DNA of 64,000 bases from an uncultured Eubacteriales bacterium (GCA_934445035.1 CAKSDI010000005.1:174425-238424), one strand, 5' to 3'. Numbered from the stretch's first letter, positions 33,954 to 43,212 are shown. Translations and numbers: made by a program. The notes: generated by a model from the sequence alone, not told the origin.

Positions 33954-35003
33954 ATGAATCTTGATTTTTATAAAGGGAAAAAAGTTTTCGTAACAGGTCA
34001 TACCGGTTTTAAGGGCTCTTGGCTATGCAGGATTTTAATTTCCGCCGGTGCTGAAGTAACAGGTTATTCATTAACTCCTCCGACAACCCCGAATCTGTTT
34101 GATATTGCAGATATAAAACCTCATATTAACTCAGTTATTGGCGATATCAGGGATTTTGAAGCTCTTAAAAGGGCTTATGACGGTGCTGATCCGGAAATAG
34201 TATTTCATTTGGCGGCTCAACCGATCGTTAGAGATAGTTATAAAGAACCTGCCTATACTTATGAAACGAATGTTATGGGTACAGTAAATATTTTAGAGTG
34301 TGTTAGACTTAGCGCAAATCCTCCGAAATCTGTGCTCAATGTTACAACTGACAAGGTATATAAGAATAACGAGTGGGCTTGGGGTTATAGAGAGAATGAA
34401 CCGCTTGACGGTTTTGATCCTTATTCGAACTCAAAATCCTGCTCTGAACTTGTAACTCATAGCTATAAGGTATCTTTTCTTGATGAAATGGGTATTGCCG
34501 TTTCGACTGCGAGAGCCGGAAATGTTATCGGCGGAGGAGATTTCGCTAACGACAGAATTATTCCGGATTGCGTAAGAGCGGCAAAAAATAAAGAAACGAT
34601 AATTGTCAGAAATCCTTATTCCACAAGGCCTTATCAGCATGTTTTAGAGCCGCTTGCGGCTTATCTGATGATTGCGGCAAAACAATATGAAGATGTAAAA
34701 TATGCTGATTATTATAATGTCGGCCCCGATGAATGCGACTGCGTTACAACGGGCGATCTTGTAACACTTTTCTGTGAAAAATTCGGTGAAGGAATGAAAT
34801 GGGAAAATAAAGCAGTCGGAGGACCTCACGAAGCAAATTTCCTTAAGCTTGACTGCTCAAAGCTTAAATCGGTATTTTCCTGGAAACCGCGCTGGCACAT
34901 CGAAGAGTGTATGGAAATGACCTGCAGATTCAGTAAGATTTGGCTTGAAAACGGCGATATTCCTGCGGAAATGGATAAGGAAATCAAAGAGTTTTTTAAA
35001 TAA
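33954..35003 (+). CDS. rfbG: CDP-glucose 4,6-dehydratase
   Basis: NAD-dependent SDR enzyme producing CDP-4-keto-6-deoxyglucose. GHTGFKGSWL near residue 14 is the Rossmann loop, and the catalytic Tyr/Lys pair is in DPYSNSKSCSELV near 160. It starts at ATG 33954 with GGGAG before it, 5 bases after rfbF. 349 residues, as expected. Confidence 0.94.
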   Translation: MNLDFYKGKKVFVTGHTGFKGSWLCRILISAGAEVTGYSLTPPTTPNLFDIADIKPHINSVIGDIRDFEALKRAYDGADPEIVFHLAAQPIVRDSYKEPAYTYETNVMGTVNILECVRLSANPPKSVLNVTTDKVYKNNEWAWGYRENEPLDGFDPYSNSKSCSELVTHSYKVSFLDEMGIAVSTARAGNVIGGGDFANDRIIPDCVRAAKNKETIIVRNPYSTRPYQHVLEPLAAYLMIAAKQYEDVKYADYYNVGPDECDCVTTGDLVTLFCEKFGEGMKWENKAVGGPHEANFLKLDCSKLKSVFSWKPRWHIEECMEMTCRFSKIWLENGDIPAEMDKEIKEFFK

Positions 35004-35018
35004 AAAGGAGAATAAAAA

Positions 35019-36365
35019 ATGGCAAACTGGAACAGCGAAGAACAGGCAAGAGAACAGATAAAAGAAATGGTTGCCGAATATTATAAAGATTTTAAAGCTA
35101 AAAAAGAGCCTTTTAAAGAGGGCGACCGTATAACTTATGCCGCTCGTGTTTTCGATGAAAAGGAAATGTGCGCTCTTACCGACGCAACTCTCGACTTTTG
35201 GCTTACAACCGGCAGATTTTCTGATGAATTTGAGAAAAAATTTGCCGAATGGATAGGAGTTAAGTTCGCTCACCTTGTAAACAGCGGCTCTTCGGCAAAC
35301 CTCATTGCGTTCACCGTTCTTACTGCTCCTGAGCTTGGAGATAGAGCTATAAAAAGAGGAGATGAGGTAATCACCGTCGCCTGCGGATTTCCTACCACAG
35401 TTACTCCGATTTTGCAGTACGGTGCGGTTCCTGTTTTTGTAGATGTAACTATTCCGCAGTATAATATTGATTCTTCGATGCTTGAAAAAGCATTGAGCGA
35501 TAAAACAAAGGCTGTTATGATCGCTCACACCCTCGGCAATCCTTTTGATCTTAAAACCGTTAAGGAATTCTGCGATAAGCATAATCTTTGGCTTGTTGAG
35601 GATAACTGCGACGCTTTGGGAAGCACTTATACAATTGACGGTACGACTAAATTTACAGGTACTTGGGGAGATATCGGTACAAGCAGTTTTTATCCGCCTC
35701 ATCATATGACAATGGGCGAGGGCGGCTGCGTTTATACGAATAATCCAAAGCTTAACCGTCTGATTTTAAGCTATAGAGATTGGGGAAGAGATTGCATTTG
35801 TCCGTCTGGCAGAGATAATTTCTGCGGACATAGGTATGACGGTCAGTACGGCGAGCTTCCTAAGGGCTATGATCACAAATATGTTTACAGCCATTTCGGT
35901 TACAACCTTAAAGTTACCGATATGCAAGCGGCAGTTGGCTGCGAACAGCTGAAAAAATTCCCTGAATTTGTAAAACGCCGCAAGCATAACTGGAACAGAC
36001 TAAAAAATGCTTTAATGCCCGTTCAGGATAAAATTATTCTTCCTGTTCCTGCTGATAACAGCGATCCGAGCTGGTTCGGTTTTCTTATCACTTTAAAGGA
36101 AAACAGCGGTCTTGACAGAGAAAAAGTCGTAAGATATATCGAAAGCAAAAATGTTCAGACAAGAATGCTTTTCTCAGGTAATCTTATTAAACACCCCTGC
36201 TTTGACAGTATAAGAGGAACTGACGCTTACCGCGTTGTCGGCAGTCTTTCTGCAACAGATACTATTATGAAAAACACTTTCTGGGTAGGAGTTTATCCCG
36301 GAATGACAGACGATATGATTGACTATATGGCTAAAACAATAATCGAGGCTGTAAATAATGGGTAA
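35019..36365 (+). CDS. rfbH: CDP-4-dehydro-6-deoxyglucose 3-dehydrase (E1, RfbH/DdhC)
   Basis: PMP-dependent, iron-sulfur enzyme of the DegT family that removes the C3 hydroxyl. The usual Schiff-base Lys is replaced by His in SFYPPHHMTMGEGG near residue 220, the mark of this subfamily. A Cys cluster in DWGRDCICPSGRDNFCGHR near 250 would bind the 2Fe-2S centre. 448 residues is typical. A matching reductase (E3, DdhD) is not in the window. Confidence 0.94.
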   Translation: MANWNSEEQAREQIKEMVAEYYKDFKAKKEPFKEGDRITYAARVFDEKEMCALTDATLDFWLTTGRFSDEFEKKFAEWIGVKFAHLVNSGSSANLIAFTVLTAPELGDRAIKRGDEVITVACGFPTTVTPILQYGAVPVFVDVTIPQYNIDSSMLEKALSDKTKAVMIAHTLGNPFDLKTVKEFCDKHNLWLVEDNCDALGSTYTIDGTTKFTGTWGDIGTSSFYPPHHMTMGEGGCVYTNNPKLNRLILSYRDWGRDCICPSGRDNFCGHRYDGQYGELPKGYDHKYVYSHFGYNLKVTDMQAAVGCEQLKKFPEFVKRRKHNWNRLKNALMPVQDKIILPVPADNSDPSWFGFLITLKENSGLDREKVVRYIESKNVQTRMLFSGNLIKHPCFDSIRGTDAYRVVGSLSATDTIMKNTFWVGVYPGMTDDMIDYMAKTIIEAVNNG

Positions 36366-36870
36366 ATTAAAGGACCTGCTAAGTAATGAAAAGCTTGCTC
36401 CGTTAATTCAATTTATAAAATTCGGACTTGTCGGCGTTTCAAACACCGCAATTTCTTACGGAATAGAAATGCTTTGCTTCTATATATTGTTTAAAAATGC
36501 CGAATTCGATTTAACCATAAAGCTGCTTTCGCTTTTAAGTATCACAGCTTCGGTTAAATCGGTCAGAATTGTTTATACTTCAATTTTGGCTTTTATAATA
36601 AGCGTAACAAATTCTTACTATTGGAATAACCGATTTGTCTTTAAATCTGGCAACAAAAGATTTAAAGACCATTTAAAGGCATATTTAAAAGCAGTAATTT
36701 GCTATGGAGTAACAGGACTCGTTCTTTCTCCGATTATTAAGGTGCTGTTAAGCAATGCGGGCATTCCTTATTATATAGCAAGCTTAGGCTCGCTGATTAT
36801 AACTATTCCGCTTAATTTTATACTTAATAAATTTTGGGCATTTAATAATAAAAAGGAAGAAAATAAATGA
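36358..36870 (+). CDS. GtrA-family membrane protein
   Basis: 170 residues with four hydrophobic helices. LIQFIKFGLVGVSNTAISY at the start and the late LNFILNKFWAF match the GtrA family, thought to flip undecaprenyl-phosphate-linked sugars. It overlaps rfbH by 8 bases and the ThDP-enzyme gene by 4. It probably works with the GT2 encoded at 39638. Confidence 0.88.
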   Translation: MGKLKDLLSNEKLAPLIQFIKFGLVGVSNTAISYGIEMLCFYILFKNAEFDLTIKLLSLLSITASVKSVRIVYTSILAFIISVTNSYYWNNRFVFKSGNKRFKDHLKAYLKAVICYGVTGLVLSPIIKVLLSNAGIPYYIASLGSLIITIPLNFILNKFWAFNNKKEENK

Positions 36871-38708
36871 AGATAAGACTTGCAGACTATATTGCGGATT
36901 TTTTGGCAAATAAAGGTGTTACGGATTGCTTCACCGTCGTAGGCGGAGGAGCAATGCATTTAAATGACGCTTTCGGCCACCATAAAAAAATCCATTGTAC
37001 TTATAACCATCATGAACAAGCAAGTGCCATTGCCGCAGAAAGCTATGCAAGACTCAATAATAAGATTGCGGCGCTTTGCGTGACAACAGGCCCCGGGGGA
37101 ACTAATGCTATAACAGGCGTTGTCGGCGGTTGGCTCGATTCAATTCCGATGTTTGTTATAAGCGGTCAGGTAAGATATGATACAACTGCAAGATATGCTA
37201 TGCAGTTTACTGACGGTTTACCTCTTCGTGCGGTAGGTGATCAGGAATTCGATATCACAAAATCGGTTTCTTCAATGTGTAAGTATGCCGAAATGCTTGA
37301 AAAGCCCGAAGATATAAGATATATGCTCGAAAAGGCTTGGCACCTTGCAAATACCGGAAGAAAGGGTCCTGTTTGGCTCGATATTCCGGTTAATTATCAG
37401 GGTAGCTTTATTGAAACGGATAATCTTAAAGGATATAACCCTGAAAGTGACGATAAATTATTACCTCCGCCTGTAAGCGAAGAAACCATAGATTTGATTT
37501 TGGAAAAAATCAAGAAGGCACAAAGACCGGTGATCTATGCCGGAGGCGGAATAAGACTGTCAGGCGGATATGAAGCTTTTAAAACAGCAATAGGAAAACT
37601 CGGCGTTCCGGTTGTAACTTATTGGAACAGCGTCGATGTTATTGAAGATGATAATCCTCTTTATTGCGGAAGAGGCGGAAATATGGGCGACAGACCGGGG
37701 AATTTCGCCGTTCAGAATTCAGATCTTTTGCTTGCTATCGGTACAAGACTGAGTTTAAGACAGGTCGGATATAGCTTTAAAACCTGGGCAAGAGCTGCAG
37801 AAGTTATAATGGTAGATATCGATAAAGCGGAATTTAAAAAGCCGACTATTCATATAGATATGCCCGTATTTGCTGATGCAAAAGATTTCCTTGAAGCGGT
37901 AGTCCGCAAAACCAAGGATTTAAAATCTCCGGTTTCCGATAAGGAGTCTTGGCGCGAAAAATGCCTTTATTGGAAGAAAAATTACCCGGCAACCTTGCCG
38001 AGACACTATGAAGAAAACGGTAAGACCGCAAATGTTTTCGCTTTTGTAAAGTACCTTTCAGACTCTTTGCCCGAAGGCTCGCTTACAGCCGTAAGCAACG
38101 GCGCTTGCTGTGTTGTCGGCCATCAGAACTGGACTATTAAGAAAGATACTAGATTTATCATAAACAGTGCGATCGCAAGTATGGGTTACGGTCTGCCTGC
38201 CGCTATAGGCCTTTGTATTGCAGGCGGCAAAAAGGATACGATTTGCCTTGAGGGCGACGGAAGCATAATGATGAATTTGCAGGAGCTTCAGACTATTGTC
38301 ACCAATAAATTGCCTATAAAGGTATTTTTAATAAACAATCAGGGCTATCACAGTATCAGAATAACACAAAATAATCTGTTTAAGGACCATTGCAAGGTCG
38401 GAATAGGACCCGAAAGCGGAGATCTTTCTTTCCCGGATTTTGCAAAAATTGCAGGAGCTTTTGGTATGCCGTATTTCAGTGCTCACAGTAACGAAGAAAT
38501 GAAAAAAACGGTTGAAAGAACTCTTAAAACTGACGGCTTTGCTTTCTGCGAAATTTTCACCGATACCGATCAGGTATGGGAGCCTAAGAGCAGTACAAAG
38601 CGTCTGCCCGACGGAACGCTTGTAAGTCCTCCGCTTGAGGATCTCGCTCCGTTTTTACCGAGAGAAGAGCTTGAACAGCAGATGTTTATACCGCTTGTAG
38701 AAGAATAG
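36867..38708 (+). CDS. Thiamine-diphosphate enzyme, acetolactate-synthase-like (YerE-like candidate)
   Basis: 613 residues in three domains: PYR with the catalytic Glu in NHHEQASAIAAE near residue 52 and the CVTTGPGGTNA loop near 71; a central domain; and PP with the ThDP-magnesium motif GDGSIMMN...INN near 469-494. The fold matches acetohydroxyacid synthase, but there is no regulatory subunit nearby. The position between rfbH and a sugar SDR strongly suggests the YerE role: transfer of an acetyl unit from pyruvate to a CDP-4-keto sugar, giving a branched sugar. Role inferred from context. Confidence 0.82.
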   Translation: MKIRLADYIADFLANKGVTDCFTVVGGGAMHLNDAFGHHKKIHCTYNHHEQASAIAAESYARLNNKIAALCVTTGPGGTNAITGVVGGWLDSIPMFVISGQVRYDTTARYAMQFTDGLPLRAVGDQEFDITKSVSSMCKYAEMLEKPEDIRYMLEKAWHLANTGRKGPVWLDIPVNYQGSFIETDNLKGYNPESDDKLLPPPVSEETIDLILEKIKKAQRPVIYAGGGIRLSGGYEAFKTAIGKLGVPVVTYWNSVDVIEDDNPLYCGRGGNMGDRPGNFAVQNSDLLLAIGTRLSLRQVGYSFKTWARAAEVIMVDIDKAEFKKPTIHIDMPVFADAKDFLEAVVRKTKDLKSPVSDKESWREKCLYWKKNYPATLPRHYEENGKTANVFAFVKYLSDSLPEGSLTAVSNGACCVVGHQNWTIKKDTRFIINSAIASMGYGLPAAIGLCIAGGKKDTICLEGDGSIMMNLQELQTIVTNKLPIKVFLINNQGYHSIRITQNNLFKDHCKVGIGPESGDLSFPDFAKIAGAFGMPYFSAHSNEEMKKTVERTLKTDGFAFCEIFTDTDQVWEPKSSTKRLPDGTLVSPPLEDLAPFLPREELEQQMFIPLVEE

Positions 38709-38727
38709 TTAAAAGGGGAGAATTGTT

Positions 38728-39651
38728 ATGAAGTCGGCTGTTGTTACAGGTGCAACAGGAATGATAGCTTCGGCACTTATAAGATACCTTGTTTCGAAAA
38801 ATGTAAAAGTTTATGCTTTATGTAAGCCGGGTGAGCCAAAAAATGATGATTTTTTTAAAAATCCGCTTGTAACCGCAGTAGATGCAGATATAACAGATCT
38901 TTTATCCGCCGCAGATAAAATAAAAGAAAAGTGCGATGTTTTTTATCATTTTGCCTGGCTCGGAACTTTTGGTAACACCAGAGATGACGCGTATACTCAA
39001 AATGATAACATCAGATATACCTTAGATGCCGTCACTTTAGCTCATAAACTTTCTTGCTCCTGCTTTGTCGGAGCAGGTTCTCAGGCTGAATATGGTCCGG
39101 TTAAAGAAAAACTTACTTATCATACGCCTACTGATCCGGTTATGGGTTATGGCATAGCAAAACTTGCCGCCGGGAAGTTAAGCAGAATTTATGCCGAAAA
39201 CCTTAATATCAGGCATATCTGGGCAAGAATTCTAAGTGTTTACGGTCAAAAAGGCAACCCTAACGCAATTATTCAGTCAACAATATCCAAGCTGGCCAAA
39301 GGTGAAAAGTGCTCCTTTACTCCGTGTGAGCAGGATTGGGATTTTCTTCATTGCGATGACGCGGCAAAGGCTTTTTATCTTATGGGTGAAAAGGGAAAGC
39401 ACGGCGCAATTTATCCTTTAGGATCAGGAAAAACAAGAAAGCTGAAGGATTATATTGTTTCTCTTCGCGATATCGTAAATAAAGATGCCGAAATCGGTAT
39501 CGGAGAAATCCCTTATAATGATAATCAAGTTATGTATCTATGCGCTGATATTTCTCAGCTCACAGCTGATACGGGATTTAAACCCGATATTTCTTTTGAA
39601 GAGGGCATTAAAATAACTTATGATTGGATGAAAAAATATGGCTGTTGCTGA
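38728..39651 (+). CDS. NAD-dependent sugar epimerase/reductase (SDR; YerF-like candidate)
   Basis: 307 residues. The Rossmann loop is TGATGMIASAL near residue 8 and the catalytic pair YGIAK near 137, with the RILSVYGQKG substrate block near 163. In yersiniose synthesis YerF reduces the branched ketone after YerE, and this gene is placed where such a reductase is expected. Alternatives are a 4-reductase or epimerase. GGGGAG precedes the start; it overlaps the GT2 gene by 14 bases. Confidence 0.85.
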   Translation: MKSAVVTGATGMIASALIRYLVSKNVKVYALCKPGEPKNDDFFKNPLVTAVDADITDLLSAADKIKEKCDVFYHFAWLGTFGNTRDDAYTQNDNIRYTLDAVTLAHKLSCSCFVGAGSQAEYGPVKEKLTYHTPTDPVMGYGIAKLAAGKLSRIYAENLNIRHIWARILSVYGQKGNPNAIIQSTISKLAKGEKCSFTPCEQDWDFLHCDDAAKAFYLMGEKGKHGAIYPLGSGKTRKLKDYIVSLRDIVNKDAEIGIGEIPYNDNQVMYLCADISQLTADTGFKPDISFEEGIKITYDWMKKYGCC

Positions 39652-40591
39652 AAAAAAGAAAATAAGCGTACTTATACCATGCTTTAATGAGGAAGAAAAT
39701 GTTGTTCCGATGGCTAAAGCTATAGAAGACGTTTTTAATAATGATCTTCCCGGATACGATTGGGAGCTTGTTTTTATAGATAATGATTCTAAGGATAACA
39801 CTCGGCCTCTTCTTGAAGAAATTTGCAGGAATAATAAGCATATTAAAGCAATTTTCAATGCAAAAAATTTCGGGCAGTTCAATTCTCCTTATTATGGAAT
39901 TTGTCAGACCACAGGTGACTGCACAATTAGTATGTGCTGCGATTTTCAGGATCCTGTTGAGTTAATTCCTAAATATGTTAAAGAATGGGAAAACGGATAT
40001 AGAATAGTAATAGGAATCAAAACTACAAGCAAAGAAAATAAACTTATAAGATTTTTGAGAACTTGCTATTATAAAATGATAAAAAAGTTTTCCGATGTCG
40101 AGCAGATCGAGCATTTTACAGGCTCGGGACTTTATGATAAAAGCTTTGTCGATGTTTTAAGAAAACTTGACGATCCTAAGCCATTTTTAAGAGGAATTGT
40201 AGCGGAACTTGGATTTAAGAGAAAAGAAATCCCTTATGATCAGCCTAAGCGCAGAGCAGGTAAAACTCATAATAATTTTTATACGCTTTATGATGCCGCA
40301 ATGCTCAGCTTTACTTCCTACACTAAAATAGGACTTAGAATTGCTACGATAGGCGGATTCATAATGTCAGTTCTAAGCCTTTTGGTTGCGCTCGTCTATG
40401 CAGTGCTCAAAATTGTAAATTGGGATTCTTTCCCTGCGGGGAACGCACCTATTCTTATCGGAGTATTTGTGCTTGGCTCCATTCAGCTTTTCTTTATAGG
40501 GCTTTTGGGAGAATATGTACTTAATATAAACTCTAAGATTATGAAAAGGCCTCTTGTTGTAGAAGAAAAAAGAATAAATTTTGACGATTAA
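39638..40591 (+). CDS. GT2 glycosyltransferase, undecaprenyl-phosphate sugar transferase type (GtrB/ArnC-like)
   Basis: 317 residues: catalytic domain with LIPCFNEEENV near residue 11, the FIDNDSKDNT block near 46 and CDFQDP (metal site) near 103; two C-terminal transmembrane helices (about 235-258 and 270-293). This is the GtrB/DPM1 architecture that loads a sugar on a lipid carrier. With the GtrA protein encoded at 36358 it could build a surface-glycan side branch. Last gene of the cluster. Confidence 0.9.
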   Translation: MAVAEKKKISVLIPCFNEEENVVPMAKAIEDVFNNDLPGYDWELVFIDNDSKDNTRPLLEEICRNNKHIKAIFNAKNFGQFNSPYYGICQTTGDCTISMCCDFQDPVELIPKYVKEWENGYRIVIGIKTTSKENKLIRFLRTCYYKMIKKFSDVEQIEHFTGSGLYDKSFVDVLRKLDDPKPFLRGIVAELGFKRKEIPYDQPKRRAGKTHNNFYTLYDAAMLSFTSYTKIGLRIATIGGFIMSVLSLLVALVYAVLKIVNWDSFPAGNAPILIGVFVLGSIQLFFIGLLGEYVLNINSKIMKRPLVVEEKRINFDD

Positions 40592-40592
40592 A

Positions 40593-40627
40593 GAAAGCCG
40601 AACACGGTATCCCGTGTTCGGCTTTTT
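40593..40627. terminator. Intrinsic terminator closing the CDP-sugar cluster
   Basis: Perfect arms of about 13 bases around a TAT loop, ending in six T. It lies between convergent genes and also covers the end of the amidohydrolase gene. Confidence 0.9.
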
Positions 40628-41439
40628 TAAAGCTTTAATATTCTTTTTGCATTTTCGCTTAAAATCATTTTCTGCTCTTTTTCGCTTAAATTAAGATTTA
40701 AAAATAATTTTAATTCGTTTTCAGGATCGTTCATCGGGTAATCTGTTCCGAATAGCACCCTGCTTGCTCCGTATCTTGAGATGATCTCTTTCGCTTTTTC
40801 AGGAGAAAGGAAAGAAAGGCTTGAAGAGCAATCCACATAAAAATTATCGGGCAGGGGAGCGGAGCAAATTTCCTCGCTTGCTTTGTCCCATATGGTGTAG
40901 CCTCCGAAATGCGCTCCTATCACGGTTAACTCAGAATAAATTTTAAGTATCGGAATAAGCCTGTTCGGATTTGAATAATCATACCTTTTATCCCCGGTGT
41001 GCATAAGAATGAGGATATTTTCTTTTTCACATAATTCGTAGATCTTTAAACAGCGGTAATCATCGATTTTAAATCCTTGAATATCAGGGTGAAGCTTTAT
41101 CCCTTTAAGACCTAATTCCTTTAAATGCTTTAGATCTCCCGATATATCGGCGCTGTCCGGATGAAGAGTGCCGAAACCTATCAGTTTATCGGGATTCAGA
41201 GAAACCTCATGGGCGATAAATTCATTTATACTTTTAACCTGATGCGGAGTTGTTGCAACAGACTGAACTATCGCTTTGTCAATTCCTGTATTTTCAAATT
41301 TACTTAAAAGCTCTGATACCGTGCCAGAACAGGCGGGAGCGCCGCCGTAAAACTTCCCGGTGGCGCTTGCAGCCTTTAAAGCTATGCTGTCAGGGTAGAT
41401 ATGGCAGTGAGCGTCTATAATATAAAAGCTGTTATACAT
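40627..41439 (-). CDS. Amidohydrolase-2-family TIM-barrel protein
   Basis: 270 residues. IDAHCHIYPD at the N-terminus supplies the first metal ligands, LIGFGTLHPDS and GIKLHPDIQG follow, LMHTGD near 150 and FGTDYPMNDP near 238 complete the metal-site pattern. Typical reactions in the family are decarboxylations or hydrolysis of small carboxylates. The substrate is unknown. It is 4 bases downstream of ilvE and is probably co-transcribed with it. Confidence 0.82.
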   Translation of the reverse strand: MYNSFYIIDAHCHIYPDSIALKAASATGKFYGGAPACSGTVSELLSKFENTGIDKAIVQSVATTPHQVKSINEFIAHEVSLNPDKLIGFGTLHPDSADISGDLKHLKELGLKGIKLHPDIQGFKIDDYRCLKIYELCEKENILILMHTGDKRYDYSNPNRLIPILKIYSELTVIGAHFGGYTIWDKASEEICSAPLPDNFYVDCSSSLSFLSPEKAKEIISRYGASRVLFGTDYPMNDPENELKLFLNLNLSEKEQKMILSENAKRILKL

Positions 41440-41443
41440 TATG

Positions 41444-42508
41444 TTATTTTATATGATAAGTCCAACCGTATTTATCCTCGGTCTTGCCCCACTGAATACC
41501 GGTTAAAACATCGTAAAGATGCTGTGTTGCGGGTCCTATCTTTCCGTCATTTATAATGTATTTTTTATCCTTATAGCTTAATTCGCCGATAGGAGAAACG
41601 ACTGCCGCCGTGCCTGTGCCCCAAGCCTCTTCGAGCTTTCCGCTTTCGGCTGCTTCAATCAGCTCATCGACAGATAAAAGCCTCTCTTCGACTTCATATC
41701 CCTCGTCTTTTAAAACCTCTATGCAGGATTTTCTTGTGATACCCGGAAGAATTGAACCTGTGAGAGCAGGGGTTACTATTTTGCCGCCGATTTTAAACAT
41801 TACATTCATCGCGCCGACTTCTTCGATATACTTTCTTTCAACGCCGTCAAGCCACAAAACCTGGGAGTAGCCTTTTTTCTCTGCAAGCATTCCTGCGCGG
41901 TTGCTTGCGGCATAGTTGCCTCCGCACTTTGCCTCGCCCGTTCCGCCTCTTACGGCTCTAACATCTTTAGACTCTATCATAATTTTAACAGGATTTATTC
42001 CCTCTTCATAATAGCTCCCTACAGGTGACGCGATTATTACAAATGTTGCGTTTTTAACTGCGTGAACGCCCAAACTCTCATCATTTCCGAACATAAACGG
42101 GCGGATATAAAGAGAAGTGCCGAAGCTTGCGGGAGTCCAATCCTTTTCTGTTTCAACGAATGTGGTAAGAGCCTGCAAAGCGTCTTCCTCAGGGATCTGC
42201 GGCAGGCACATTCTTTCAGCCGAGCGGTTAAGTCTTCTGACATTTTCTATAGGTCTGAACATCTGAACTTCGCCGTCTGCTCTGCGGTAAGCCTTAAGGC
42301 CCTCGAAAATCTCAACGCCGTAATGAAAAACAGTAGACGCAGGATGAACCGAGAGTTTACCGAAAGGCACAATTCTCGCATTATGCCAGCCTTTATCAGC
42401 GGAGTAATCCATAATAAACATATTATCGGTGAAATATTTACCGAAACCGAGCTTTGATATATCCGGCTTTTCGGCTTTGACTTCAGATTTTTTAATTTGA
42501 ATTTCCAT
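41444..42508 (-). CDS. ilvE: Branched-chain amino-acid aminotransferase
   Basis: PLP enzyme for the last step of Val, Leu and Ile synthesis. FGTSLYIRPFMFG near residue 125, GGNYAASNRAGM near 193, the LWLDGVERKYIEEVGAMN block near 217 and the late GTGTAAVVSPIG are typical of the class II BCAT. I start at ATG 42508, with AAAGGATG upstream. An ATG at 42517 lies within that site. A leader with terminator precedes it. Confidence 0.95.
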   Translation of the reverse strand: MEIQIKKSEVKAEKPDISKLGFGKYFTDNMFIMDYSADKGWHNARIVPFGKLSVHPASTVFHYGVEIFEGLKAYRRADGEVQMFRPIENVRRLNRSAERMCLPQIPEEDALQALTTFVETEKDWTPASFGTSLYIRPFMFGNDESLGVHAVKNATFVIIASPVGSYYEEGINPVKIMIESKDVRAVRGGTGEAKCGGNYAASNRAGMLAEKKGYSQVLWLDGVERKYIEEVGAMNVMFKIGGKIVTPALTGSILPGITRKSCIEVLKDEGYEVEERLLSVDELIEAAESGKLEEAWGTGTAAVVSPIGELSYKDKKYIINDGKIGPATQHLYDVLTGIQWGKTEDKYGWTYHIK

Positions 42509-42534
42509 AAAAAACATCCTTTCTTTAAAAACGC

Positions 42535-42700
42535 AAAAAACCGCCTCAAATTTCTTTGAGACGGGTGAAGATCATCCGCGATGCAACTCAAATGACGACA
42601 GGTTTTCTGCCTTTTTATTAACGCTGCAGTTATTAAAATACTCCTTTAATGACGGCTCGCACCGAACGCCGCCTCTCTGAAAAAAGGAAAACTGTTACGC
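42535..42700 (-). promoter_or_regulatory. Attenuator-type leader of ilvE, probably a divergent T-box
   Basis: The minus-strand leader carries AGAGAGGCGGCG and GGTGCGAGCCG near its 5' end, which resemble T-box stem I. Near the 3' end is TTGCATCGCGG (about 42576-42586), where a standard T-box would read TGGCACCGCGG. A terminator follows (arms 42541-42550 and 42555-42564, then six T). The UGG that should pair with the tRNA tail is changed, so either this T-box is non-standard or the leader is another attenuator. Branched-chain amino-acid control would be expected. Confidence 0.55.
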
Positions 42701-42705
42701 AAGAT

Positions 42706-42734
42706 ATTATAGTACAAGCAATTAAATTTGTCAA
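42706..42734 (-). promoter_or_regulatory. ilvE promoter
   Basis: Minus-strand TTGACA (42729-42734), 17-base spacer, TATAAT (42706-42711): a consensus promoter feeding the leader. Confidence 0.88.
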
Positions 42735-42807
42735 TATTTTTATAACACTTGAAATAATTTTTAAAGTATGATAATATAAAATTAATAAAAAGTATGGAGT
42801 GGATATT

Positions 42808-43212
42808 ATGTTTTGCAGAAATTGCGGAAACGAAATTGATGAAAACGCCGCCGTATGCGTTAAATGCGGATTTGAAAAGGGAACGGGGAATAAATTCTGC
42901 CAGAATTGCGGTAAAGAGATAGAGCCGGGCGCGGCTTTCTGTGTTAACTGCGGTCATGTTATAGAAAATAAAGTTCAGATCGATCCATCTATGCAGAAAT
43001 CGAAATTAACAGCCGGTCTTCTCGGTCTTTTCCTCGGCGGTTTCGGAGTTCATAACTTCTATTTAGGGTACAACGGTAAAGCAATAGCTCAGATCGCTCT
43101 TTCATTCTTAAGCTGCGGAGCAATAGGCTGGACATGGGGAATTATTGAGGGAATTCTTATCCTTTGCGGCAAGATCGATACCGACGCAAACGGAATTCCG
43201 CTCTCTGAATGA
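42808..43212 (+). CDS. Double zinc-ribbon, TM2-domain membrane protein
   Basis: 134 residues. Two zinc ribbons (CRNCG...CVKCG, residues 3-20, and CQNCG...CVNCG, 32-49) precede a TM2 domain with two helices and the signature LGGFGVHNFYLG. Such proteins are common in Clostridia, but their role is unknown. GGAG at 42796-42799 supports the ATG at 42808 over a GTG at 42799. It overlaps the next gene by ATGA. Confidence 0.85.
   Translation: MFCRNCGNEIDENAAVCVKCGFEKGTGNKFCQNCGKEIEPGAAFCVNCGHVIENKVQIDPSMQKSKLTAGLLGLFLGGFGVHNFYLGYNGKAIAQIALSFLSCGAIGWTWGIIEGILILCGKIDTDANGIPLSE

Noticed and set aside
34857..35705. 282-residue frame antisense to rfbG and rfbH
   Set aside because: Both covered genes are clear enzymes, and the antisense sequence has low complexity and no motif.
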